64,000 nucleotides of DNA from CAJXMH01 sp040220135 (lineage in GTDB: Bacteria; Bacteroidota; Bacteroidia; Flavobacteriales_E; Vicingaceae). Each line of letters opens with the position of its first letter. The first letter of the stretch is position 1. Position numbers and translations under genes: made by a program. This document shows positions 50,548 to 60,500 of the stretch, piece after piece. Location: assembly GCA_040220135.1 (NCBI GenBank), contig JAVJTT010000011.1, forward strand, positions 1 to 64,000. The letters are read 5' to 3'. The notes beneath the pieces are model-generated. The model ran no database searches, was not told where the DNA came from, and saw only the letters and a list, made by a program, of their open reading frames with translations.

Positions 50548-51720
50548 TTAACTGTAAATATAGTCTCCGAAAGGTGAACGAATCGTCAACTTTTTGCTTT
50601 CCGCAGCTTCTACCCGACCTACGATTTGTGCGTCAACGCCAAAAGATTTTGAAATATCAATGATAGATTGGGCATGTTCTTCATCCAAATACAATTCCAT
50701 TCGATGCCCCATATTGAACACCTTGTACATTTCCTTCCAATCAGTATTAGACTCTTCTTGAATCAATTTGAACAAGGGTGGAATATCGAATAAATTATCT
50801 TTTATGACATGTACTTGATCCACAAAATGCAATACCTTGGTTTGTGCACCTCCACTGCAATGAACCATACCATGAATGTTTTTTCTTTTCTCTTCGAGCA
50901 GTTTGGCAATGATAGGAGAATAAGTCCTAGTAGGTGAAAGCACCAGTTTTCCGGCATCAAGTGGTGCGTTATATACTGAGTCAGTAAGCTTTTTTGTGCC
51001 TGCATAAACCAAGTCTGCGGGTACTTCCGGATCAAATGATTCAGGGTATTTTTCTTTTAAGTAGTTGGCAAACACATCATGCCGAGCAGAAGTTAAGCCA
51101 TTGGATCCCATTCCGCCATTGTATTCTGGCTCATAGCTTGCTTGTCCAAAAGAAGAAAGCCCTACAATTACATCACCTGCTTGTATGTTACTGTTATCAA
51201 TTACATCCTCCCGTTTCATTCGGCATGTAACAGTAGAGTCTACAATAATGGTTCTGACCAAGTCGCCTACATCTGCTGTTTCTCCGCCTGTGCTGTGAAT
51301 GCCTATTCCATGACCTCTCAACTCTTCCAGTATCTCCTCAGTTCCTTGAATTATGGCAGTAATCACTTCACCAGGAATTTTATTTTTATTCCTTCCAATG
51401 GTAGAAGAAAGCAAAATATTATCCGTTGCACCCACACAAAGCAAGTCGTCAATATTCATCACGATTGCATCCATGGCTATTCCCTTCCAAACAGATATAT
51501 CTCCGGTTTCTTTCCAATACAAGTATGCCAATGAAGATTTGGTGCCCGCACCATCGGCATGCATCACCACACAGTGATCTTGGCTTCCACTCAGGTAATC
51601 GGGAACTATTTTACAAAAGGCTTTTGGGAATAGCCCTTTGTCAACATTCTTGATTGCCTCATGAACATCTTCTTTAGAGGCTGAAACTCCTCTTTGTTGG
51701 TATTTTTCTTGGTCACTCAT
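50548..51720 (-). CDS. purM: Phosphoribosylformylglycinamidine cyclo-ligase (AIR synthetase)
   Basis: 390 aa from the ATG at 51720 (MSDQEKYQQRG). A TTG at 51750 is in frame, but that stretch is the arm and T run of the upstream terminator. Features: HADGAGTKSSLAY, MNIDDLLCVGATDNIL, HSTGGETADVGD, GLSSFGQASYE and HMGHRMELY-type C-terminus (NMGHRMELYLDE). It is longer than E. coli PurM (about 345) as in other Bacteroidota. Fifth step of purine synthesis, ATP-dependent. First gene of the run to rmlD. Confidence 0.94.
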   Translation of the reverse strand: MSDQEKYQQRGVSASKEDVHEAIKNVDKGLFPKAFCKIVPDYLSGSQDHCVVMHADGAGTKSSLAYLYWKETGDISVWKGIAMDAIVMNIDDLLCVGATDNILLSSTIGRNKNKIPGEVITAIIQGTEEILEELRGHGIGIHSTGGETADVGDLVRTIIVDSTVTCRMKREDVIDNSNIQAGDVIVGLSSFGQASYEPEYNGGMGSNGLTSARHDVFANYLKEKYPESFDPEVPADLVYAGTKKLTDSVYNAPLDAGKLVLSPTRTYSPIIAKLLEEKRKNIHGMVHCSGGAQTKVLHFVDQVHVIKDNLFDIPPLFKLIQEESNTDWKEMYKVFNMGHRMELYLDEEHAQSIIDISKSFGVDAQIVGRVEAAESKKLTIRSPFGDYIYS

Positions 51721-51730
51721 TTTCTTCAAT

Positions 51731-51764
51731 AAAAAAACATCCACAGACAAAAGGCTATGGATGT
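51731..51764 (-). terminator. Terminator of the PorE-like gene
   Basis: ACATCCACAG (51737-51746) pairs with CTATGGATGT (51755-51764), a 10-bp stem with one wobble. On the minus strand a T7 run (51737-51731) follows. It lies between the PorE-like stop (51786) and the purM ATG (51720). Confidence 0.85.
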
Positions 51765-51785
51765 TTCAATATGTTTTTTATTTAG

Positions 51786-53843
51786 CTATTGTTCTTCTTG
51801 GTCTCCTTCAGTTTCCGGAGCTTGTTCTTCAGTATCCGAATTTTCTTCGTTCATTTCAGGCACTTCCGGTTTCTCAGGTTTCGGCACATAATCTTCACTT
51901 AAAACAATAAAGTCTGTACGACGATTCAGCTGATGGGCAGCTTCTCTTTCCTCTTCCGTAGGAAGCTTGGCAATTTCAGCGTCAGAAATCAATAAGTTAG
52001 TTTCTCCATATCCTTTAGGCACCATTCTTTCTTTTGCAATACCTCTCGATACAAGGTAATTCACAACAGACTCTGCACGTCCTTGAGATAACTTTTGGTT
52101 GTAGGAGTCACTACCTCTTGAATCTGTATTGGCACGAAGCTCAATTACAATTCTTGGGTTATCAACTAAAATATCATACAAATAGTCAAGTGAATCTTTG
52201 GCTTGATCAGTAAGGGTAGTTTTGTTGAAGTCATAAAGGATTTCAGGTAACTTAATACCTTCATCTTTAATCGGAATTAATTCATACAAGTGGGCAAAAA
52301 TCTTCGATTCTTCAAGTCCAACCGTGGTTTCCTTTCCTTTTGCGTTTAAATATTCAGGCTTACTTACTGTAATGGAGTAAGATGTATTCTTATTGATGTA
52401 TGATTCTCCATTTCCCTTATCGGCGAATTCAAAAGTACCATCTGATCGGGTTTCTTTTTCTGCAGTAGTTCCATCGGTACCAATTAAGGTAACTATTGCC
52501 GCAGTGATTGGCTCACCGGTTTCATCATCTTTTACAATTCCTTTTAACACAAATAACACTGGTGGTTTCTTAAACTCCCAGATATCATCTTTCCCTCTTC
52601 CACCTTCACGGCTAGAGGAGAAGTAACCTCTATCTGATGCCCCGTCGAATATAATTCCGAAGTCATTTGCAGCAGAATTGAGTGGCGCTTTTAAATTTTC
52701 CACATCACCCCATTGTCCTTCACCTTTCTTTTTGGCTATATAATTATCCAAACCACCCATGCCTACATGGCCATTAGAAGCAAAATAAAGGTCACCGTTT
52801 TCTCTTACAAAAGGGTACATCTCGTCTCCTTTAGTATTGACCTGTGGACCTAGGTTAATTGGCTCCGACCATTGATTCCTCGATTCCTCTTTGATGTACC
52901 ATAGGTCTTTTCCTCCTTGGCCTCCTTCAAGGTCTGATGCAAAAATTAAAATCTTATCATCAGGGGTTAAGGCCGGATGACCGATAACCGCACTATCGTT
53001 TGAAATCGGAATGACTTCCGCTTCCCCAAATTTATTCCCCTGTGCTTTCGCTGTGAATATAGCGCAGCCCATGTATCCGTTCTTTTCTACTTTACATCGA
53101 GTAAAGTACATGGTGTTTCTTCTTGAGTTAAAAACAGCAGCCCCTTCACTATCTTCTGTGTTTACTCCTTCTTCGTCACCTTCCGCTAAAACAGGCTCAC
53201 TCCATTTTCCCTTCTTATCTCTTTGGGTGCGATAAAGATCTGAAAAGTTATCACCGGTTACTTCCGACATATCAGAACCAATTGACCCTTCACGTGTAGA
53301 GGTAAAAATCAACTCCGTATTCTTTTTGTCAGAAAAGGCAGGAGCATAATCATAAAATTCAGAATTAATTAGCACTACGGGCTCTACCACATAGTTAGCA
53401 GGATTATCAGCCCATTGCTGAGCTTTTTCGGCCGCTTCTATCCCTTGTTTTCCTCGAGGGTCTTCTGGTTTTTCAGCAGCATATTTTTGAAACTCAACCA
53501 AAGCTTCGTCATACTTGCCATTTTGCATTTTCACTTCTGCCAATCTTAAATGAGCAATTGGGTCAGCATATTGTGCAATAATGGATTTGTCATACCAAAC
53601 TTCTGCTTGTTCAGCTTGATCACTTAAACGATAAGCTTCTGCAATTTTGAAGATGATCTCCGCTTTTACATCTCTCCCTTTTTCCTTTACATAGGCTTTT
53701 TTATACATTTCAATCGCCTCGAAATACTTCTCTTCATTATAAAGTGCATGGTCTGCGTCGTCCAAATAACTCTTTTGGGCGGCAAGTTGTAATGAAGTAA
53801 TTAGAAAAAGAAAGAGGAATCCTACAACTCGGTTTAAACTCAT
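51786..53843 (-). CDS. OmpA-family protein with TPR, PD40 propeller and carboxypeptidase-like domains (PorE-like)
   Basis: 685 aa from the ATG at 53843, which begins the signal peptide (SLNRVVGFLFLFLITSLQLA); an in-frame ATG 60 bp upstream would put 20 polar residues before it. Order: TPR repeats (about 25-140), WD40-like PD40 propeller (about 165-420: PAFSDKKNTELIFTSTREGS, LYFASNGHVGMGG), a carboxypeptidase-regulatory beta domain (about 430-520), an OmpA_C peptidoglycan-binding domain (about 530-650: NTDSRGSDSYNQKLSQGRAESVVNYL) and an acidic tail. This order matches PorE, which anchors the T9SS to peptidoglycan. Paralogues are common, so 'PorE-like' is safer than PorE. Confidence 0.88.
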   Translation of the reverse strand: MSLNRVVGFLFLFLITSLQLAAQKSYLDDADHALYNEEKYFEAIEMYKKAYVKEKGRDVKAEIIFKIAEAYRLSDQAEQAEVWYDKSIIAQYADPIAHLRLAEVKMQNGKYDEALVEFQKYAAEKPEDPRGKQGIEAAEKAQQWADNPANYVVEPVVLINSEFYDYAPAFSDKKNTELIFTSTREGSIGSDMSEVTGDNFSDLYRTQRDKKGKWSEPVLAEGDEEGVNTEDSEGAAVFNSRRNTMYFTRCKVEKNGYMGCAIFTAKAQGNKFGEAEVIPISNDSAVIGHPALTPDDKILIFASDLEGGQGGKDLWYIKEESRNQWSEPINLGPQVNTKGDEMYPFVRENGDLYFASNGHVGMGGLDNYIAKKKGEGQWGDVENLKAPLNSAANDFGIIFDGASDRGYFSSSREGGRGKDDIWEFKKPPVLFVLKGIVKDDETGEPITAAIVTLIGTDGTTAEKETRSDGTFEFADKGNGESYINKNTSYSITVSKPEYLNAKGKETTVGLEESKIFAHLYELIPIKDEGIKLPEILYDFNKTTLTDQAKDSLDYLYDILVDNPRIVIELRANTDSRGSDSYNQKLSQGRAESVVNYLVSRGIAKERMVPKGYGETNLLISDAEIAKLPTEEEREAAHQLNRRTDFIVLSEDYVPKPEKPEVPEMNEENSDTEEQAPETEGDQEEQ

Positions 53844-53928
53844 TGGTGTTTGGTGTTTTTGAAGGTAGCCGCTAAAATAAACAAATTTTTGATTCTCAAT
53901 CATGCTTATTTGAAGGATAGCAAAGATT

Positions 53929-53958
53929 AAAAAAGCCCCGTAATTCGGGGCTTTTTTT
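53929..53958 (-). terminator. Terminator of glnN
   Basis: GCCCCG (53935-53940), TAATT loop, CGGGGC (53946-53951), flanked by A and T runs on both sides. Placed 5 bp after the glutamine synthetase stop on the minus strand. Confidence 0.9.
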
Positions 53959-53963
53959 AAGGT

Positions 53964-56156
53964 TTAGTGATTAAACAATAATTCTCTGTATTTCGGCAAG
54001 GGCCAAATCTCATCATCTACAGTCAATTCCAACTTATCAACGCTGTATCTTATTTTGTCAAAATAAGGTCGAATTACATCGCTGTATTCAGTGGCACGAT
54101 CTTTTGCATGTTCTAATTTATTAATGCGTTTTCTCTCCTCAATCATTTCTTCAACCGTGTCGCTAATTATTTTTACATGAGCAGAGATTCTCTCGATCAT
54201 TTCCAATTGAACACCGGCTGCTTCTTTAAACGCTTTATCAGATAAAATGCCTTTTAAGCCTTGCACATTCTTGATCAATTGATTTTGATAGCGTAAAGCG
54301 GTTGGTAATATGTGATTTTGGGCTAAATCACCTACTACCCTTGCTTCGATTCGAATTAGGTTTGCATAAAGCTCGTAGGCGATCTCTTGACGAGCTAAAG
54401 TTTCTCTTTTCGACATCACACCTTCTCCTTCAAAGAGCTTAATTGTTTCTTTCGAGCCCATTTCAGTTAAAGCTTCGGGAGTGGTTTTTAAGTTTGAAAG
54501 CCCTCGTTTAGCTGCTTCTTTCACCCACTCCTCACCATATCCATTTCCTTCGAAACGGATAGCTTTAGAAGCAATGGTGTATTTCTTTAAAATTCTAAAA
54601 ATCGCTTCGTCTTTCTTGATGCCTTTTTTAATCTGAGCATCTACATCTTTTTTAAACTGCTTTAACTGCTTGGCCATAATGGTATTTAAGATAGTCATGG
54701 CCGAAGAACAATTTGAAGAAGAACCAACCGCTCTATATTCAAACTTATTTCCCGTAAAGGCAAAAGGAGATGTTCTGTTTCTGTCCGTATTATCCAACAA
54801 AATTTCGGGAATCTTACCAATGTTTAGTTTCAATTCAGTTTTCTCATCAGCGGTCAACAACTTGTCTTCTTTAACCTTTTTGACTAGCTGATCTAACATT
54901 TTCGTTAGCTCAGTTCCAATAAATACAGAAACAATTGCCGGAGGAGCCTCATTGGCACCCAAACGGTGTTCGTTTCCTGCTGTGGCAATCGAAGCTCTTA
55001 ATAATCTCTCATGATCGTAAACCGCTTTAATGGTGTTAATCAAAAAGGTTAAGAACTGTAAGTTTGATTTAGGGTTCTTACCTGGACTCAATAAGTTGAC
55101 CCCTGTATCTGTGGCCAGTGACCAATTGTTGTGTTTGCCTGAACCATTAATATTTGAATAAGGTTTTTCATGCAACAAAACACGGAAATTATGCTTTCGT
55201 GCTACTTTATCCATAATGTCCATAAGCAATTGATTGTGATCAACCGCTAAGTTTGCTTCTTCATAAACCGGAGCAAATTCAAACTGATTAGGAGCCACTT
55301 CATTATGACGCGTAGTGATTGGAATACCCAATTTCATACATTCGATCTCCAATTCATTCATGTAGGCGCTAGCACGGTCAGGGATAGAACCAAAGTAATG
55401 GTCATCTAATTCTTGACCTTTTGCCGGACTGTGGCCAAAAACGGTTCTTCCGGTCATTACCAAGTCAGGGCGTGCCGAGTATAGCGATTTATCAACTAAG
55501 AAATACTCTTGCTCCCAGCCTAAAGTGGCATTCACTTTCTTAACGTTCTTATCAAAGTATTTACAAACCTCTACCGCTGCCTTATCCACAGCAGAAAGAG
55601 CTTTTAATAAAGGGGTTTTATAATCTAATGCTTCCCCGGTATAGGAAACGTAAATGGTAGGAATGCAAAGTGTTTTGCCAATGATAAAAGCCGGCGAGGA
55701 TGGATCCCAGGCGGTATAGCCTCTAGCTTCAAATGTATTTCGAATACCACCACTTGGCAAGCTGGAAGCATCGGGCTCTTGTTGCGCCAATTGGCTGCCA
55801 CCAAAGTGCTCAATCACGTTGTTGTCAGAAATAGGTTCAAAAAAGGCGTCGTGCTTTTCGGCCGTGGTTCCGGTTAAAGGTTGAAACCAGTGAGTGTAAT
55901 GGGTCACTTTTTTCTCCATGGCCCAAGCCTTCATTGAGGAGGCAACCGCATTGGTGATCTTCCGATCAATGCTTGTTCCCTTTTCAATGGCATTCATTAC
56001 TTGAGAATAAATGTCTTTCGGCATGAACTCAGCCATTGACTTTTTGTCAAAAACATGAGACCCGTAATAATCTGAAATCTTATCTGATGGGGCATGAACC
56101 TCTCTTGGAGTTCTATTCATGGCATCTTTTAAAGCATGAAAGCGAATGATAGGCAT
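53964..56156 (-). CDS. glnN: Glutamine synthetase type III
   Basis: 730 aa, the GSIII class (about 700-730 aa) typical of Bacteroidota. Features include GWEQEYFLVD, HNEVAPNQFEFAPVYEEANLAVDHNQLLMDI, HEKPYSNINGSGKHNNWSL, AGNEHRLGANEAPPAIVSVFIG and NRTSPFAFTGNKFEYRAVGSS. It condenses ammonia with glutamate, ATP-dependent, as a large double-ring oligomer. The C-terminal region (about 600-730) is the GSIII-specific extension. Monocistronic with a strong terminator. A perfect palindrome lies upstream of its promoter. Confidence 0.98.
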   Translation of the reverse strand: MPIIRFHALKDAMNRTPREVHAPSDKISDYYGSHVFDKKSMAEFMPKDIYSQVMNAIEKGTSIDRKITNAVASSMKAWAMEKKVTHYTHWFQPLTGTTAEKHDAFFEPISDNNVIEHFGGSQLAQQEPDASSLPSGGIRNTFEARGYTAWDPSSPAFIIGKTLCIPTIYVSYTGEALDYKTPLLKALSAVDKAAVEVCKYFDKNVKKVNATLGWEQEYFLVDKSLYSARPDLVMTGRTVFGHSPAKGQELDDHYFGSIPDRASAYMNELEIECMKLGIPITTRHNEVAPNQFEFAPVYEEANLAVDHNQLLMDIMDKVARKHNFRVLLHEKPYSNINGSGKHNNWSLATDTGVNLLSPGKNPKSNLQFLTFLINTIKAVYDHERLLRASIATAGNEHRLGANEAPPAIVSVFIGTELTKMLDQLVKKVKEDKLLTADEKTELKLNIGKIPEILLDNTDRNRTSPFAFTGNKFEYRAVGSSSNCSSAMTILNTIMAKQLKQFKKDVDAQIKKGIKKDEAIFRILKKYTIASKAIRFEGNGYGEEWVKEAAKRGLSNLKTTPEALTEMGSKETIKLFEGEGVMSKRETLARQEIAYELYANLIRIEARVVGDLAQNHILPTALRYQNQLIKNVQGLKGILSDKAFKEAAGVQLEMIERISAHVKIISDTVEEMIEERKRINKLEHAKDRATEYSDVIRPYFDKIRYSVDKLELTVDDEIWPLPKYRELLFNH

Positions 56157-56190
56157 GGTAATTTCTTTAAATTTTTAAATACCACGCAAA

Positions 56191-56223
56191 GAAACTTATT
56201 ATTTAAGGGGTGTATGTCTAAAA
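56191..56223 (-). promoter_or_regulatory. Promoter of glnN
   Basis: On the minus strand TTTT (about 56223-56220), a 21-bp spacer, then TAAGTTTC (56198-56191), near consensus, 34 nt before the ATG. Confidence 0.4.
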
Positions 56224-56236
56224 ATGTGATATTTTT

Positions 56237-56253
56237 ATTAACAGGGTGTTAAT
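56237..56253. promoter_or_regulatory. Perfect 7-3-7 palindrome upstream of glnN
   Basis: ATTAACA (56237-56243), GGG, TGTTAAT (56247-56253). Its centre is about 60 bp upstream of the predicted glnN transcription start, just upstream of the -33 element, a position used by dimeric activators of the Crp/Fnr kind. The regulator is unknown. Confidence 0.5.
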
Positions 56254-56299
56254 CTTGAGGGGGTCTAAACCAAAAAAAGACGTTTAATTAAATTTTGCC

Positions 56300-57247
56300 C
56301 TAAATTTCTAGAGAGATCGAAAAGTAAATGTATACCGCATAGTAAAGTACTAGTACAACTCCCTTCCAAAGTCCTATTTTCTTTCCGAATACCATGAAAG
56401 GAAAAATTAATAGGGAGACCCCTAGCAGAAAATACATGTCAAACTGGTTGACAGATTGAGAAATTTTTAGCGGAGAAACGAGAGCCGTAATTCCTAGAAT
56501 AGCTAAAATGTTAAACAGATTAGAACCAATTAGATTCCCCATTGAGATATCTGTTTCTTTGCGAAAAGCCGCCACCGCAGAAGTGACCAATTCCGGCAAG
56601 CTTGTGCCGAAAGCCACAATAGAAACACTAACTAGTTTTTCTGAAATACCAAATGTCTCGGCAAGCGATACCACCCCTTTAATCAGCCATTCCGCGCCAA
56701 AATACAAACCAACTAAGCCCAAGAGAATAAAAAACAAATTCTTTGGCGACGAGCTACTTACTTCGTCTTCCTTTATTTCCTCTTCTGCGGCTATTTTCTT
56801 TCCATGATTTCTAGACTTTATAATAATCCAAGTTGAAAACAGGATTAGAATAGTGAGAAAAATAAATCCTTCCCAAAACTCCAAAATTTCATCTTGGGCA
56901 AAAAAGTAAAATAGTAGAGTAGCAAACATCATGATAGGCCAATCTTTACGAATGGAATCACGATTGACTACAATGGGAAAAATGATAACTGTAATACCCA
57001 ACACTAATCCTAAATTAGAAATATTGCTACCCACTACAGCACCAACACTAACGTCGGGGTGACCGCTAAGCGCACCTTCAAGACTCACCAATAATTCTGG
57101 AGCTGAAGTCCCAAAGGAGACCACGGTCATCCCAATAACTAATGGGGATATGTTAAACTTTAAGGCTAGACCAACGGCACCGCGTACAAGAAATTCTCCA
57201 CCAAGGATAAGCACGACTAACCCTCCTATTACCAACAGGAATTGCAC
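56300..57247 (-). CDS. CaCA family Na+/Ca2+ exchanger
   Basis: 315 aa from a GTG start overlapping the tatA stop (TAGTG at 57249-57245). Two inverted halves of five helices, each with an alpha repeat: VVSFGTSAPELLVSLEGAL...VGAVVGSNISNLGLVLG and IVAFGTSLPELVTSAVAAF...MGNLIGSNLFNILAILG. A charged cytoplasmic loop (about 145-170) separates them. It exchanges Ca2+ for Na+ or H+ across the inner membrane (YrbG-like). Coupled to tatA. Confidence 0.94.
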   Translation of the reverse strand: MQFLLVIGGLVVLILGGEFLVRGAVGLALKFNISPLVIGMTVVSFGTSAPELLVSLEGALSGHPDVSVGAVVGSNISNLGLVLGITVIIFPIVVNRDSIRKDWPIMMFATLLFYFFAQDEILEFWEGFIFLTILILFSTWIIIKSRNHGKKIAAEEEIKEDEVSSSSPKNLFFILLGLVGLYFGAEWLIKGVVSLAETFGISEKLVSVSIVAFGTSLPELVTSAVAAFRKETDISMGNLIGSNLFNILAILGITALVSPLKISQSVNQFDMYFLLGVSLLIFPFMVFGKKIGLWKGVVLVLYYAVYIYFSISLEI

Positions 57248-57489
57248 TAGGACTTAGATGAGTGGTTAGAGTCTGATTTCGACTTTGAAGGATCAGCAGA
57301 GTCAGTAATCTCTTTTGAAGTTTTTCGTATCTCTTCTTGTATGTCGCTTGTCGCATTTTTAAACTCACGAATGCCTTTACCAAAGCCTCTTGCTAAGTCA
57401 GGTATTTTTTTGGAGCCAAACAACAAAACCACGATAAGCAGTATGAAAAAAATCTCTGATCCGGCGATGCTGAAAAACAATATAGTCAT
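57247..57489 (-). CDS. tatA: Twin-arginine translocase subunit TatA/TatE
   Basis: 80 aa. N-terminal hydrophobic helix (about 5-23), hinge FGSKKIPDLARGFGKGIREFK with the conserved Phe-Gly, amphipathic helix and a Ser/Lys/Asp-rich tail. It oligomerises to pass folded twin-arginine proteins across the inner membrane together with TatC, which is not encoded in the window. 3' end overlaps the exchanger gene start. Confidence 0.93.
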   Translation of the reverse strand: MTILFFSIAGSEIFFILLIVVLLFGSKKIPDLARGFGKGIREFKNATSDIQEEIRKTSKEITDSADPSKSKSDSNHSSKS

Positions 57490-57502
57490 GCCGTAAAATT
57501 AC

Positions 57503-57536
57503 AAAAAAGCCCCGTGTAGTTTGTGCTACACAGGGC
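57503..57536 (-). terminator. Terminator of secDF
   Basis: GCCCCGTGTAG (57509-57519) pairs with CTACACAGGGC (57526-57536), 10 of 11 bp, and a T6 run follows on the minus strand (57508-57503). It separates secDF from tatA. Confidence 0.88.
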
Positions 57537-57559
57537 CTCTATAATAGTTAATTAACAAG

Positions 57560-60500
57560 CTATTTTTTCACTTTCTTCTTTGTCTCATCTACCTTCTTGC
57601 TTAAGTCAATAACAATAGGAGTTGCTACGCATAGAGATGAGTATGTACCGACTGCAACACCAACCAATAAGGCGAAAGCAAATCCTCGAATCACTTCTCC
57701 TCCAAATATAAAAATCATGAGAAGTACAAAGAAAGTACTCAAAGAGGTGTTTACCGTTCTGCTTAAAGTGCTATTCAATGCTTCATTAATAACATCGAGC
57801 ATCTTACGCTTCTTGTAAGAATTCAAATACTCTCTAATTCTATCGAAAACCACCACAGTATCATTAATGGAATAACCCACTACTGTTAGTATGGCGGCAA
57901 TAAATGCCTGATCGATGTCTAAAGAGAATGGTAAGAATCCGTAAGCTATAGAGAAAACAGATAGTACAATTAAAACATCATGAAAAATTGCCACTACTGC
58001 TCCAAGTCCATATTGCCACTTTCTAAAACGCAACAAAATGTACAAGAAGATGATTACCAAAGAAAAGGCAATGGCCCAGAGCGATGACTTTTTAATATCA
58101 TCCGCGATGGTTGGCCCTACTTTTTGCGAGCTCATGACTTGATATTCTAATCCTAAGGCTTCTAATCCGGAATTCAATTTGTCTTCCACTTGAGCATCTG
58201 CATCTTCCGCTTCACTCTCGATCATAAAACTGGTGGTGATTTTCACTTGACTATCTTCACCAAAAGTCTTCACTTCAGGTGCTAGGTTTTGTCCATCATC
58301 GGTAACAAAACTTGTTGCCAAAGAGTTTCTAACATCAGCGGTAGTAACCGATTCATCAAACCTTACTAAATACGACCGACCTCCTGTAAAGTCAACTCCA
58401 TAAGAAAGACCTCGTGTTGCAAAAGAACCAATTCCAACTAAAATGATTAAACCTGAAATAATGTAAAAGGTCTTTCTTTTGTTGACAAATTGCCAAGACA
58501 TGTTTTGGAAAGCCCCATCCGTTATTTTGGTAGAAACGGTAATCTTTTTCTTATTATCCAATCTCCATGCAAAAATTAATCGTGTGATGAAAATTGCAGA
58601 GAAAAGAGAAGTTAAAATACCAATTACCAATACTTTGGCGAAACCTTCTACCGGACCGGTTCCAAAGAACCAAAGAATTATACCGGTTAACAAAGTTGTT
58701 ACGTTCGCATCTATAATTGATGAGTATGCATTTTTATATCCATCTGTAATGGCAAGTCGTGGACCTTTTCCGGCTCTCAACTCTTCTCGAATTCGCTCGT
58801 AAATAAGCACGTTAGCATCTACTGAAATACCAATAGTCAAAACGATACCTGCAATACCGGGAAGCGTTAAGGCGATGTTGGTACTTGCCAATACGCCCAT
58901 AATAAAGAAAAGGTTAGCAAGCAAAGCAATATCAGAAGCGATACCGGCCTTTCCGTAATAAAATATCATGTAAAGTAAAACGATAACCAATGCCACGATA
59001 AAGGAAAGCAAACCATCGTTAATAGACTGCTGACCTAAAGATGGCCCAACTACAGCTTCTTCTACAATTCTAGCTGGAGCAGGAAGCTTACCTGCTTTTA
59101 GAATATTAGCGATCAACTTGGCTTCATCAATGGTGAAGTCACCTTCGATACTAGACACACCGCCAGCAATCTCAGAATTCACATTTGGAAATGAATAAAC
59201 ATAATTATCAAGGACAATGGCAATGCTTTTTCCTATGTTATCTCCAGTTAGGTTTTTCCAGGTTTTAGCCCCTAGCGTATTCATCTTCATGGTAATCTGA
59301 GGACGTCCTCCAAATTGACCAAAATCTTGAAATGCATCTGTAATAACATCTCCTTCTAAAGGAGCGCTACCATCTCTACTGGTTACTTCTATGGCAATGA
59401 GTTGTAAAAAACGGCCTTCATCATCGAATGGCTTTGCCGTCCATAATAATCTCAAGTCTTTTGGAAAAATCTTTTGTATTTCCGGCATAGCCAAGTACTC
59501 ATTTACCTTAGCCGTATCTTTAATTGCCGAGTAACCTACAGTAGGTCCTTCACCGGGAACATAATTTCCTTGTTCATTTTGGTAGATGGAAGGAGATAAA
59601 ACGGCAAAAAGTGGGTTGTCTTTTGCGAAGTCTTCGAAAGACTGATCAGCCATGGCTGAATCCGTTGCAGTGGTATCCGAAGCGCCAAGCTGATCCATAA
59701 TCGAGACTTCCTTTTCGGTAGAGTCAACCACGGTAGTGTCCGTTGCTTCATCTTCCTCAGAAAGGGCAGCAAGGGCATCTTCTTCTGAGTCATTTGTTAC
59801 TCCTATCGTATCTGAATCAGCAAGCTGAGCAGTAGTGTCTGTTACCGCTTTAACAGTGTCTGCCGACTCGCCACTTTTCATCAAGTTCAGCTTTTCGTTG
59901 GCTTGCGCTAAATAAGAGTATACTTGAGCGTTTTCGTAAGTCTCCCAAAATTCAAGCTTAGCTGTACCTTGCAATAATTGTCTTACTCTTTCCTTGTTCT
60001 TAACGCCAGGTAGTTCAACTAAAATACGGTCTGAAGCAGTTAACTTTTGAATGTTAGGTTGAGCCACACCAAACAAGTTTACTCTGGTTCTCAAAACCTG
60101 AAAAGTTCGATCAAAGGCAGCGTCTGCTTCTTCTCTTAAAAAGTCAACCACCTCTTCATTAGTTGCATTTCTGTCAATGTTGTCTTTGTTTTCTAATGTA
60201 TAGAAAACACTTGCCATCGGTTTTGTAGGGGCAATTTCGTTCCAAGACTCATTAAACAGGTTCACATAATTATCCTGACTTGATCGTTGTTTTTCTTTCG
60301 CCAACTCAACGGCTTTTCTAAAGTCCTCATCTTGGCTATCGGAAGAAAGAGCGATAATTACATCTGCAACAGAGACCTCTAAAGTAACGTTCATACCGCC
60401 TTTAAGATCTAGACCTAAGTTTAAAACATTTTTTTGTACTTCACTGTATGTAAAGTCAAATAACGGATAAACCGATTGACTCGCGATTGAATCTAAGTAC

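Noticed and set aside
51721..51750. N-terminal extension of purM from a TTG at 51750
   Set aside because: These bases form the T run and one arm of the upstream terminator. The ATG at 51720 gives the usual N-terminus.
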